Assembly (NCBI RefSeq): GCF_009905725.1
Contig: NZ_JAAAKV010000004.1
Location: 248,001-312,000 of the forward strand
Origin: Emticicia sp. CRIBPO
Lineage (GTDB): Bacteria; Bacteroidota; Bacteroidia; Cytophagales; Spirosomataceae
Reading direction: 5' to 3'
Length of the DNA stretch: 64,000 nucleotides
Below, one piece after another: positions 52,301-59,994 of the stretch (position 1 is the first letter of the stretch; each line of letters starts with the position of its first letter). The notes under the pieces are model-generated. The model was not told the origin of the DNA. It ran no database searches and saw only the letters and a program-made list of their open reading frames with translations. The position numbers and the translations under genes were made by a program.

Positions 52301-52836
52301 ATTCTCTCAAATTTATACGTCAGGTCGTAACGGATGATGTTGTCTTTGAACGTCTGGATGAGGGCCCTGGAGAACGCATCCACATTGCCTGATATCTGGT
52401 CAAGGGCTTTGCCAAAATTGTCCTTGTTGAAGAACAAAGTAAGGTTATTGCCGGAGAGTCCATAGATCATAAAACTCATTTCGGCTTTTTTGTCCATTTC
52501 TGCATCATAAAATTCCAGGACGGCCTGTTCTCCTTCAATTCTGAATTTTCCTGTAGTCTGAGTTTTGTTTTCAACAGCAATCTCTCCCACAGTGAGGGCA
52601 GAGCTGTACGTAAATGTACCATCCGGCCTGAAGTTAAAAACCAACTCTGCTTTCGACACATCAACGGTCTCTTTTTCAGGCTTTTGTCCTTTGATTTCCA
52701 CATTGGATTCTGCAGAAACCATTTTCCACGAACCTTCCAGTTGCTTAGGTGTAACATCTCCTACTTCACATGAAGTGAATACAAAAAGATTGATAAAAGC
52801 CAGGGTAATACAAAAAAGTGATAAGGATTTTTTCAT
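52297..52836 (-). CDS. lipocalin-like lipoprotein, first of four tandem paralogues
   Basis: 179 residues from the ATG at 52836 (MKKSLSLFC). Lipobox near residue 23 (FTSCE). The mature protein starts VGDVTPKQLEGSWKMVS, a lipocalin-like (Lipocalin_4/DUF5004-type) strand A, with beta-strands such as ELVFNFRPDGTFTYSS and GKFRIEGEQAVLEFY, then a C-terminal helix-like part (KALDQISGNVDAFSRALIQTF) and a final strand YDLTYKFER. It is the most diverged of four neighbouring genes (52297-54829) sharing the plan SC-x-D-(V)TP-GSW...F-DGTF...I(DN)KD-L. Probably a small surface or periplasmic binding protein; ligand unknown. Confidence 0.75.
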   Translation of the reverse strand: MKKSLSLFCITLAFINLFVFTSCEVGDVTPKQLEGSWKMVSAESNVEIKGQKPEKETVDVSKAELVFNFRPDGTFTYSSALTVGEIAVENKTQTTGKFRIEGEQAVLEFYDAEMDKKAEMSFMIYGLSGNNLTLFFNKDNFGKALDQISGNVDAFSRALIQTFKDNIIRYDLTYKFERI

Positions 52837-52940
52837 ACAGCAGGTTGTTTTACTGTACAAAAATAATTATTTATTCTGATTTTGCAAGCATAATGTGTTG
52901 TAAGTTATTGACCTGAAGTGAGTTAGCCTGCACTCTTTTA

Positions 52941-53465
52941 TCAGCTTTTTTCGAAATTCAGCGTCAGTTTGTATTGTTCAATGAGTGCCAGCAGTAAAGC
53001 TACCCTGGCAGCATCCTCACTGCTGACCGCAGTGGCTTCCACGGTTTTAATAAGGGCCTCTTTGTCAATCACGAGAACCAGTTTATTCTTAGATACAGAA
53101 GAAGCTTTGATAAAGAAATGTACGTCAGTTTTGCTGCTTTGATCTGCATATTTGAAGTCAAAATACCCGTCAGCGATCGTGTAAGTGCCTGAAACGGTAT
53201 CTTTGGCAGAATAGTCTTCCAGCGACATGGAGAACAGGGAGTTGGAACTGAAACTTCCGTTGGAGTTCATGTCCAGGAACAAACCCTTTTTGGAAAGGTC
53301 CTCACTTTTCTTCTCAGCAGGTTTTCCAGCATATTTTAATTCAAGGTCGGTAGATTGAAGTTTCCAGGAGCCATCTGAATTGCCGGGTGTAACGTCGTCG
53401 CTTTGACAAGAAACGGATATCAGAGCCGCCATAAAAAAGGTAAGAAGTAATTTTGTTGTTTTCAT
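52941..53465 (-). CDS. lipocalin-like lipoprotein, second of four tandem paralogues
   Basis: 174 residues. Signal peptide with lipobox near residue 20 (ISVSCQ), mature part beginning SDDVTPGNSDGSWKLQSTDLEL, followed by KKGLFLDMNSNGSFSSNS, the strand GTYTIADGYFDFKYAD, LVLVIDKEALIKTVEATAVSSEDAARVALLLALIEQ-type helix (in two parts here) and a closing LTLNFEKS strand. Clearly homologous to its neighbours on both sides, closest to 53584-54111. No transcription terminator is seen after it. Function unknown. Confidence 0.75.
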   Translation of the reverse strand: MKTTKLLLTFFMAALISVSCQSDDVTPGNSDGSWKLQSTDLELKYAGKPAEKKSEDLSKKGLFLDMNSNGSFSSNSLFSMSLEDYSAKDTVSGTYTIADGYFDFKYADQSSKTDVHFFIKASSVSKNKLVLVIDKEALIKTVEATAVSSEDAARVALLLALIEQYKLTLNFEKS

Positions 53466-53530
53466 GAGTCTGGTGTTTCAGGATTATCCCAGATAACGCA
53501 TAAAAACATCAAAACGTGTAAACAAAAAGA

Positions 53531-53561
53531 AAACCGCTCCAGACCAGTTCTGAAGCGGTTT
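53531..53561 (-). terminator. hairpin terminator after the third lipoprotein gene
   Basis: AAACCGCT...AGCGGTTT (53531-53538 with 53554-53561), extended inward by CAGA/TCTG around a 5-nt loop. It lies 22 bp after the 53584-54111 stop, so that gene and its downstream neighbour are probably transcribed separately. Confidence 0.75.
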
Positions 53562-53583
53562 CCCCTTGAAAAATTAGCCAATA

Positions 53584-54111
53584 TTATGCTTTCTTATACT
53601 TGAATGTAATTTCAAGTTTTTCAACCAATAAAAGGATAAGAGTGATTCCTTCAGCTGTTTCCGGATCTGTTGCGGAAGAAGCTTGTGCTGTTTTCAATAA
53701 AGCATCTTTATCGATAACCAATACCAGTTCGCTTGAAGTTGAGGTTTTTACTTTAGAGTAAAAGACAACATCAGCTTTTGTTTCAGGATCTTTATATTTC
53801 AATACAAGAAAACCATCTTTGAATTCATATTTTCCGCTTATAGATTCATTTGAAACTACATCTTCTACAGAAAATACCGAATTTGAAGTGAAAGTACCAT
53901 CAGCGGCAAGGTTCATGAAAAGCTTTGAAGCCGATACATCTTCTCCGTCTTTTTCGCTGTCTTCTCCTTTAACTTTTATTTCAGATTCATAAGACTGTAA
54001 TGACCATGAACCTGCAACGGCAGATGGAGCAACTTCGTCATCATTTTTACAAGAGGTGGCAAAAAAAGCGGTGGAAATGGTTAATGCAATTAGAATAAGT
54101 GTTTTTTTCAT
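53584..54111 (-). CDS. lipocalin-like lipoprotein, third of four tandem paralogues
   Basis: 175 residues from the ATG at 54111 (MKKTLILIAL). Lipobox near residue 21 (FATSCK). Mature part KNDDEVAPSAVAGSWSLQSYE, then SKLFMNLAADGTFTSNS, GKYEFKDGFLVLKY, LVLVIDKDALLKTAQ and closing ITFKYKKA. The IDK(D/E)-LLK-A motif is shared with the second and fourth copies. Codon use is noticeably richer in A and T at third positions than the other copies, as in a highly expressed gene; this is an impression by eye. It has its own terminator. Function unknown. Confidence 0.75.
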   Translation of the reverse strand: MKKTLILIALTISTAFFATSCKNDDEVAPSAVAGSWSLQSYESEIKVKGEDSEKDGEDVSASKLFMNLAADGTFTSNSVFSVEDVVSNESISGKYEFKDGFLVLKYKDPETKADVVFYSKVKTSTSSELVLVIDKDALLKTAQASSATDPETAEGITLILLLVEKLEITFKYKKA

Positions 54112-54322
54112 TTTTCTTTTTATATGTTTAGTGAGCTGCAAATATACGAAAATAAGCCCCCGTATACAAATGAGCTACTGAACAAGCAGATCAGGGAAGT
54201 GTTAATGAAATGTTAAAAGAGCCTTTTTGATGCTATCTGAGAGGGTTGTTAAAAAGTAATGAAGGTTTTGTAAGTGTTTTGCCGCCTTTTCAGACAAAAA
54301 AATGAGCGGACACCGTTATGGT

Positions 54323-54829
54323 CTAAAGTTTGCTTTTCTTGTATTTGAAGGTAATGTTTACACTCTCTGCAGATTCCAGGTAGAAGAGTAAAATCGGCTG
54401 GTCTTCGACGGCAGAAGCCTCTGTATATTTCGTGAGAGATTCCTTGTCCATGCTCAGAATCAGTTCATCATCCGTAGCCTTGGTGACCTTTATGAAAAAT
54501 TTAACGTCCTTATATCCGTCATGGTATTTTTCAATCAGATAGCCGTCTTTGACTTCATAAGTACCGGAAATGGAATTTTCATAAATGAACCTGATGAGAG
54601 AGAATTCGGTGTTGGAACTGAACTTGCCATCCGGTGAAAAATCAATAAAGTAGTTGGCCTTACTGACTTCCGTTGTACTTTTTTCATTATCCGAGCCGAT
54701 TAATTTGAAGTCGATATCGATCGTTTGGAGAATCCATGAGCCTTTGAGGTTGTCAGGGCCTATTTCGTCCTCTTTACAGGAGAGCATAAGAAAAGCAAGA
54801 AAACAAAACAAAGTAAAGGTAGTTTTCAC
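54323..54829 (-). CDS. lipocalin-like lipoprotein, fourth of four tandem paralogues
   Basis: 168 residues. Lipobox near residue 18 (LMLSCK); mature part KEDEIGPDNLKGSWILQTIDIDF, then NYFIDFSPDGKFSSNT, GTYEVKDGYLIEKYHDG, LILSMDKESLTKYTEASAV and closing NITFKYKKS. Upstream-most of the tandem set on the minus strand, 27 bp or more from any coding neighbour, so it probably starts the cluster's own transcription. Lipocalin-like binding is inferred from the strand pattern only. Function unknown. Confidence 0.75.
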   Translation of the reverse strand: MKTTFTLFCFLAFLMLSCKEDEIGPDNLKGSWILQTIDIDFKLIGSDNEKSTTEVSKANYFIDFSPDGKFSSNTEFSLIRFIYENSISGTYEVKDGYLIEKYHDGYKDVKFFIKVTKATDDELILSMDKESLTKYTEASAVEDQPILLFYLESAESVNITFKYKKSKL

Positions 54830-54888
54830 AGGCTCAAGGGGTTATATAACCAAATGTAACTATTCCTTAGCCTGAAAACAACCTTTAT

Positions 54889-55845
54889 TTATAATTCCTC
54901 TTCAATACCATAATCATGCTTTGAAACCGTCTGCTTGACAAACAATTCACCGAGGAATCCCGCCAGAAACAACTGAACACCAATGAGAACCGCCACAAGT
55001 GCCAGAAAGAACATCGGATTGTCTGTTACATTCCTGTATTTGGTATGGGTGTAGATGTGATAAAGTTTTTCACCGATCAGGTAAAAAGTCAGGAAAGATC
55101 CCAACACAAACGACAATACCCCGAACGTTCCGAAGAAGTGCATGGGCCTGCGGCCAAACTTGTTGATAAACGTAATAGAGAGCAGGTCCAGGAAACCGTT
55201 GATAAAACGCTCCAGGCCAAATTTGGTGTGACCGTATTTTCTGGATTGGTGCTGTACTACTTTTTCGCCTATTTTTGAATAACCGTTCCATTTGGCGATA
55301 ACCGGAACATACCTGTGCATTTCTCCGTAAATCGTAATGTTCTTCACTACTTTCGACTTATATGCTTTCAGTCCGCAGTTGAAATCATGCAGATAAACAT
55401 TGGAAATAGACCTGGTTACGGCATTAAAAAGTTTGGTAGGCAAGGTCTTGGAAATCGGATCGTATCTTTTTTGCTTCCAACCTGAAACCAGGTCGAAACC
55501 GTCTTCTTTAATCATTCTGTAGAGTTCCGGAATTTCATCAGGACTGTCCTGCAGGTCAGCGTCCATTGTAATGATCACATTTCCCTTTGCGGCATTGAAT
55601 CCTGTTTGAAGTGCCGCTGTTTTTCCATGGTTTCTTGTAAAACGAAAACCCCTTACCTTCTCATTCTGCTTTTTCAGATTCCTGACGACCTCCCATGAAT
55701 TATCCGTACTACCATCGTCAACAAATAGTATTTCGTAAGAAAAATTATGCTCGTCCATTACCCTTTTGATCCAGTCGTGCAGTTCGGGAAGTGATTCATC
55801 CTCATTATATAAAGGAATAAGCACTGAAATATCTATTGCGTCCAT
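54889..55845 (-). CDS. GT2-family glycosyltransferase, DPM1/GtrB-like
   Basis: 318 residues. GT-A catalytic domain (1-230): VLIPLYNEDESLPEL, DDGSTDNSW and the DxD-type MDADLQDSP near residue 95, then FNCGLKAYK near 160. Two C-terminal transmembrane helices (~232-260 and ~272-300) anchor it. This is the polyprenyl-phosphate sugar transferase type (dolichol-phosphate mannosyltransferase/GtrB, ArnC-like), which loads a sugar on undecaprenyl phosphate for later use by GT-C enzymes such as the one at 16043. Last gene of the Ddl-RNase H-TrmN6-GT2 leftward run, 27 bp after trmN6. Confidence 0.9.
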   Translation of the reverse strand: MDAIDISVLIPLYNEDESLPELHDWIKRVMDEHNFSYEILFVDDGSTDNSWEVVRNLKKQNEKVRGFRFTRNHGKTAALQTGFNAAKGNVIITMDADLQDSPDEIPELYRMIKEDGFDLVSGWKQKRYDPISKTLPTKLFNAVTRSISNVYLHDFNCGLKAYKSKVVKNITIYGEMHRYVPVIAKWNGYSKIGEKVVQHQSRKYGHTKFGLERFINGFLDLLSITFINKFGRRPMHFFGTFGVLSFVLGSFLTFYLIGEKLYHIYTHTKYRNVTDNPMFFLALVAVLIGVQLFLAGFLGELFVKQTVSKHDYGIEEEL

Positions 55846-55872
55846 AGTGTCATCATTTGAAATGCAAATCTC

Positions 55873-56577
55873 TTAAAAAATTGTGTAATAATCCTTTAAA
55901 AGTGCTTTAAATCTTGGGGTATAGGTTTTATTATCTTCTTCATAAATCCTCAGTTCATCAGTAACCGTATGCTCAGCAGGCTTCCTTTTAAATGAAGCTA
56001 TGGCCCTGAAAGGCTTTTTAAGGGCGTGGTGTCGCACTTCAAGTATGCTTTGTACATAAAGGGAGCGGTCACCGGCTTTGGCTGTAAATGTTTTCATTTC
56101 TTCAGGGGGAAGCAGAATCCATAAAACACCGTTATCATTCAGCAGTTTTTCAGCCACGGCCACAAGTTCATCAAAATTAAGATAGGTATCGTGGTGAGCC
56201 ACATTTTTATCTGCCTTCGGAGATTTGAGGTCGTTCTGAAAAAAAGGAGGGTTAGAAACAATGACGCCGAATTTTGTGTCTGATTTCGCTGCAAAGTCCT
56301 GTACCGGTTCATTCACCAGCCTGATCCGGTCTTTATAGCTGCTGTTCTCAAAGTTGCGGGCAGCGTCCATGCAGGCCATTTCATCAATCTCAACAGCGGT
56401 GATGTTCAGCCCGGTGCGTTGGGCCAGCATAAGCGATAACAGGCCGGTCCCTGTCCCGATGTCCAGCATGTTGGTATGATTTTCAGGATCAATATAAGCT
56501 CCGAAAATACAGGCGTCGGTACACACCTTCATGGGTGTATGTTCCTGGTGTATTTCAAATGATTTGAATCTGAACAT
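55873..56577 (-). CDS. trmN6: tRNA1(Val) A37 N6-methyltransferase TrmN6 (YfiC family)
   Basis: 234 residues. Class I SAM-dependent methyltransferase: motif I DIGTGTGLLSLML near residue 40, acidic motif VEIDEMA near 62 and the N6-adenine motif SNPPFFQND near 112. N-terminal FKSFEIHQEHTPMKVCTDAC is typical of YfiC/TrmN6. It modifies adenine 37 of tRNA-Val. Its ATG overlaps the TAA of the RNase H gene by one base (TAATG), so translation is coupled. Confidence 0.9.
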   Translation of the reverse strand: MFRFKSFEIHQEHTPMKVCTDACIFGAYIDPENHTNMLDIGTGTGLLSLMLAQRTGLNITAVEIDEMACMDAARNFENSSYKDRIRLVNEPVQDFAAKSDTKFGVIVSNPPFFQNDLKSPKADKNVAHHDTYLNFDELVAVAEKLLNDNGVLWILLPPEEMKTFTAKAGDRSLYVQSILEVRHHALKKPFRAIASFKRKPAEHTVTDELRIYEEDNKTYTPRFKALLKDYYTIF

Positions 56578-57203
56578 TATTTCCGGCCGAAATCTGCAGG
56601 GTTTTCACCCCAGTGTTCTGTCTCCCACTTGAGAATTTTGTTCGTATAGGTATTGGTTTTCAGCCAGCTTTCCGCCCTGTCAATCAGCTCAAAAAGCTCC
56701 TTGTTTCTTGGGGTCGGGTCCAGTTTGGTGTTGGCTTTTTTACGGCTCACCCAACTGATCGCTGTTTTTGAATCTGAATAGACCGGAAGATCGGATTTGT
56801 GTTTTTTGAGAAGGGCCAGGGCATGGACCACCGCCAGAAACTCGCCGATATTGTTTGTTCCGTCCTGAAAAGGTCCTTTTCTGAAGAGCAGGTTACCGGT
56901 CTTATAATCAAAACCCTGGTATTCCATATCGCCGCTGGCTGTATTCCAGGCGGCATCCACAACGATCGATTCTTTGATGGGAGGGGGGACTTTGCCTTTG
57001 AAAATGGAAACACTCTTTTCCTTTTTGGCTACTACCGCATAATAATTTTTAGACAGGGCTTCGTGTGCTTCTTTTTCTGTTTCGAACGACTTGTACTTTG
57101 CACCCTCAAAGCCGTCTATCTGTTTCTTGCATTTTTCCCAGGTATCAAATACCCCCTGCTCGCGGCCTTCCCATACCGCATAATATTTTTGCTTTTTAGC
57201 CAT
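56577..57203 (-). CDS. RNase H with N-terminal viroplasmin domain
   Basis: 208 residues. N-terminal caulimovirus viroplasmin/hybrid-binding domain (~1-55: KYYAVWEGREQGVFDTWEKCKKQ, FKSFETEKEAHEAL in two parts), then a type 1 RNase H core (~70-208) with active-site Asp in VVDAAWN, Glu in NIGEFLAVVHAL, Asp in VYSDSKTAISWV and the fourth acid in NPADFGRK. This layout matches RNase HI enzymes of many Bacteroidota and degrades RNA in RNA-DNA hybrids. It lies 6 bp downstream of the Ddl-like gene and one base overlapped with trmN6. Confidence 0.92.
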   Translation of the reverse strand: MAKKQKYYAVWEGREQGVFDTWEKCKKQIDGFEGAKYKSFETEKEAHEALSKNYYAVVAKKEKSVSIFKGKVPPPIKESIVVDAAWNTASGDMEYQGFDYKTGNLLFRKGPFQDGTNNIGEFLAVVHALALLKKHKSDLPVYSDSKTAISWVSRKKANTKLDPTPRNKELFELIDRAESWLKTNTYTNKILKWETEHWGENPADFGRK

Positions 57204-57209
57204 GAAGAT

Positions 57210-58985
57210 CTATATTTCTATCGTCGTGCCGGTCTTGCTGTCGAATAACAGGTCGAAATTGGCAGACAGCGTAAGTTTGTCGAGTTTTTTTACTTCGAAA
57301 TCAACCTCTCCAACATACTTTTCCCTGAGTGGTTTAGTGTTTTCTATGATACCGGCCACAAAAGGGTGTTTCTGTTTACCAACGGATTCACCAAACTCCT
57401 GGATACCGGCTTTAAACATCAGATTGAGGGGGATGCTGTACATATTGCCATTGCCTGCGGCACATACCGGAACCGGATTAAAGTCGGGATCAGCTCCCAG
57501 TTGCCCGTATTTTTTCTGGGCTACTTTATATTCCTCTTCGTTTTCACCGAAAACCACAGCCACATTCTTCTTTTTTGCTTTTTTACCTGATTCTATCAGC
57601 GAATCCGCCTTTTTGAGCAGTTCTCTGAGCAGGAAAGTTTCTTTACCGGACTTTATTCTTTCCCTGATCGATTGTCTGATCAGGTAAGTAATGGTATTGG
57701 TAATATTGAAACCGATCTCCGCCATTTGTTTGAAAATAAATGAAGTAGGAGACATCCCCGGTATGGTATTCGGGTCGTGGAGGATCACTTCGTCTTCAGC
57801 AGTCAGAAAGCCGTCAATACGGCCGATAACGCTCAGGCCTGTGATTTCAAAAACTTTGAGTATATTTTCGTGAATCTTGTTCAGATTCTCAAAATGAGTA
57901 TCCACCGGAATCCTTTTCCGGGTAGCGGTTGACTGGTATTTAGATTTGAAGTTGAAAGTACTGATGTCGCCGTAAACTTCGGTAGGAGGGAGTGCGTACG
58001 CTTTTCCGCTGTCGTCCTGTATTACCCCACACGAAAACTCCTGGCCTGATATGTATTCTTCGATCATCACATAATCTTCAGAATGCAGAGAACTGACCGC
58101 CAGTTTTTCCTTAACCTGGAATTCCAGGTCAAGTTTTTTCAGCAGGTCTTGCGGATGGTAAATGACCTCATTTTTAACCACCACCGGAAACCCGATGCCT
58201 TCGTCCAGGTTGGACATTTTCTCCATCTGGTTCTTTTTCTGGCGTTGGGTCAGTCTATCCCATTCTTTTTTGTAGAAGGTTGTCTCAAAAAAACACTGAC
58301 TCATGCCCTTTGTAAATTCTTCGAGACTCCTCTTTTTAATGATGGCCACACCGATGGAAGAACCCTGGTGCGGAGCTTTAACCACAAAAGGGAAACCGAT
58401 GTCATTGATAAGCTCGCTGAAAAGGTCGGACTTGTCTTTCTTTTCCCATTCATCTTTGCTGATGGTACAGAATTTCTTTTTCTGACCTGTGGCAGAAGCC
58501 ATCAGTTTGTTTTGTTTGGGTTTGTTTATGCCTACGGCAGAACCCAGCAGGCCAGGTCCCATATACGGAATCCCGTGCCACTCCAGCAAACCTTGTATAT
58601 TTCCGTCTTCAGCATACGGGCCGTGCATGACGATAAACGCAAAGTCCATGATTTCATGAAACTTTTCGGGTTTTATCTGCGAGCCTATTTTGTAAATTAA
58701 CTTGTATAACTGCGTGTCTCTCAGTTTCCCAAGTGACTCAATATATATTCTGTAGCCGTTATTGTGGTTTTTAGAAGGATAAAAACTCCTGATATCTTCT
58801 TCATAAAGGATTTCAGGGTCGACCTGGATGAAGTTTCCGATGCTGTCGACAAAAATAGGAATCGGATCAAATAATCTTCTATCGATATGCTCAAAGGCAG
58901 TTTTTCCGCCAAGAAAGGAGATTTCCCTTTCTCTGGATTGTCCGCCAAAAAAAATTCCGACTTTGATTTTTTTATCCATGGTCAA
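57210..58985 (-). CDS. over-long D-alanine--D-alanine ligase homologue with insertion and C-terminal extension
   Basis: 591 residues (normal Ddl is about 300-370). ATP-grasp features are present: GGQSREREISFLGG at the N-terminus, HGPYAEDGNIQGLLEWHGIPY near 120, KAPHQGSSIGV near 202, EEYISGQEFSCGV near 305 and the metal-binding DPNTIPGMSPTSF near 405 (the usual EVNT is DPNT). Compared with Ddl there is an extra ~90 residues between the ATP-grasp strands (~225-300) and a ~150-residue tail (~445-591) with its own GNGNMYSIPLN region. Peptidoglycan dipeptide synthesis or another carboxylate-amine ligase reaction is possible. First gene of an operon with RNase H, TrmN6 and GT2. Confidence 0.8.
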   Translation of the reverse strand: MTMDKKIKVGIFFGGQSREREISFLGGKTAFEHIDRRLFDPIPIFVDSIGNFIQVDPEILYEEDIRSFYPSKNHNNGYRIYIESLGKLRDTQLYKLIYKIGSQIKPEKFHEIMDFAFIVMHGPYAEDGNIQGLLEWHGIPYMGPGLLGSAVGINKPKQNKLMASATGQKKKFCTISKDEWEKKDKSDLFSELINDIGFPFVVKAPHQGSSIGVAIIKKRSLEEFTKGMSQCFFETTFYKKEWDRLTQRQKKNQMEKMSNLDEGIGFPVVVKNEVIYHPQDLLKKLDLEFQVKEKLAVSSLHSEDYVMIEEYISGQEFSCGVIQDDSGKAYALPPTEVYGDISTFNFKSKYQSTATRKRIPVDTHFENLNKIHENILKVFEITGLSVIGRIDGFLTAEDEVILHDPNTIPGMSPTSFIFKQMAEIGFNITNTITYLIRQSIRERIKSGKETFLLRELLKKADSLIESGKKAKKKNVAVVFGENEEEYKVAQKKYGQLGADPDFNPVPVCAAGNGNMYSIPLNLMFKAGIQEFGESVGKQKHPFVAGIIENTKPLREKYVGEVDFEVKKLDKLTLSANFDLLFDSKTGTTIEI

Positions 58986-59034
58986 TTGGACGTATAATAA
59001 ATTAGTTTAAGGTACGATTTGGCCCGCAATTTAA

Positions 59035-59064
59035 TAAAAAAGCCATTTGTTTTTTCAAATGGCC
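59035..59064 (-). terminator. intrinsic terminator after the NifU-like gene
   Basis: On the minus strand GCCATTTG-AAAAAA-CAAATGGC, 8 bp, followed by TTTTTTAT. It lies about 33 bp after the stop of the gene at 59097 and closes the leftward run from ilvD to the NifU-like gene. Confidence 0.85.
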
Positions 59065-59096
59065 TGAATAATAAGGATATTTTTGACGTAAACAGG

Positions 59097-59345
59097 TCAG
59101 AAAGCCATATTTACGTTTACTGCTTCTACTTTAGTAATTTCCGGGACTGCCTTAAGTATGGCTTCTTCGAGTCCTGCTTTAAAAGTCATAGACGACATCG
59201 GGCAACTGCCACATGCTCCCAAAAGTTCTAACCTCACTACAAAATCATCCGTAATTTCAAGAACCGAAACGTTCCCGCCGTCAGCCTCAAGATAAGGCCT
59301 GACCGAATTAAGAGCTTGTTCTACCCTGTCTTTTATATTCTCCAT
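59097..59345 (-). CDS. NifU-like C-terminal domain protein (Fe-S cluster carrier, NfuA/Nfu type)
   Basis: 82 residues from the ATG at 59345 (MENIKDRVEQ). The NifU C-terminal fold is clear: EADGGNVSVLEI near the start, LLGACGSCPMSSMTFK with the CxxC Fe-S ligand pair near residue 50, and ILKAVPEITKVEAV. It assembles or carries a cluster to target enzymes. Downstream of Mrp and the CAP lipoprotein in the same direction, which suits a role with the Mrp carrier. A terminator follows. Confidence 0.9.
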   Translation of the reverse strand: MENIKDRVEQALNSVRPYLEADGGNVSVLEITDDFVVRLELLGACGSCPMSSMTFKAGLEEAILKAVPEITKVEAVNVNMAF

Positions 59346-59402
59346 CTTTATCGTCAAAGTGTTGTTATACAAAATTAAAAAAACTAATCTGAAATTACTA
59401 AT

Positions 59403-59954
59403 TTACTGCATTTTAGTTGCAAAAACCTGCGTCCATTTCCCTTTATATTTTCCGATACCCATTTCTTTGAAGTCAGGGCTCATCATATTTTTACAGTGCG
59501 GAGGGCTCTTCTTCCAGTTATCGATCACAAATTCCTCCGTTGGTTCAAAACCCTCGCTGCTGAAAATGTTCTCGCCGTAAGCCGACCACTCGTAACCTTC
59601 TCTTTCAATCCTGTCCCCGGTATTTTTTCCTCTTTTGGAAGTATGTGAAAAATAATTATTCTTCTCCATGTCTTCACTATGCCTCAAAGCCGCTTTTTCA
59701 AGCTTCTCATCCCAGGTAAGGGGGGCTACAGGACGAAAGTACTGGTTGCCGCATTTGCAGCCTTGTTTCCTGATCGTGTTCACAAGACTCAAAAGATGTT
59801 CAGGGCCGGTCACATTTTTAGGGTTCACCTGCAGAGGAGGATTCACCCGTTCCTGTTTTACCTGCTCACGGCTTGCAGGCTGGCAAGCCATAATGAAGAG
59901 TATCAGCCATGCTGTCAATAGTTGCTCCAGTTTGATTTTACACAATGAAAACAT
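59403..59954 (-). CDS. CAP/SCP-domain lipoprotein
   Basis: 183 residues from the ATG at 59954 (MFSLCKIKLEQLL); the frame is open 27 codons further but that part runs into the mrp gene. A hydrophobic stretch ends in a lipobox (FIMACQ, Cys near 24). The CAP domain (~55-183) has CxC in QGCKCGNQ, ALRHSEDMEKNNYFSHTS, the Y-GENI motif (SAYGENIF) and NWKKSPPHCKNM. CAP proteins bind lipids or act as weak proteases; the bacterial role is uncertain. It sits between mrp and the NifU-like gene, with a 40-bp gap to mrp, an unexpected guest in an Fe-S gene pair. Confidence 0.85.
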   Translation of the reverse strand: MFSLCKIKLEQLLTAWLILFIMACQPASREQVKQERVNPPLQVNPKNVTGPEHLLSLVNTIRKQGCKCGNQYFRPVAPLTWDEKLEKAALRHSEDMEKNNYFSHTSKRGKNTGDRIEREGYEWSAYGENIFSSEGFEPTEEFVIDNWKKSPPHCKNMMSPDFKEMGIGKYKGKWTQVFATKMQ

Positions 59955-59994
59955 GGCTTGACAGCTAAATATTGTTGATAATCTTCTTATTTTT

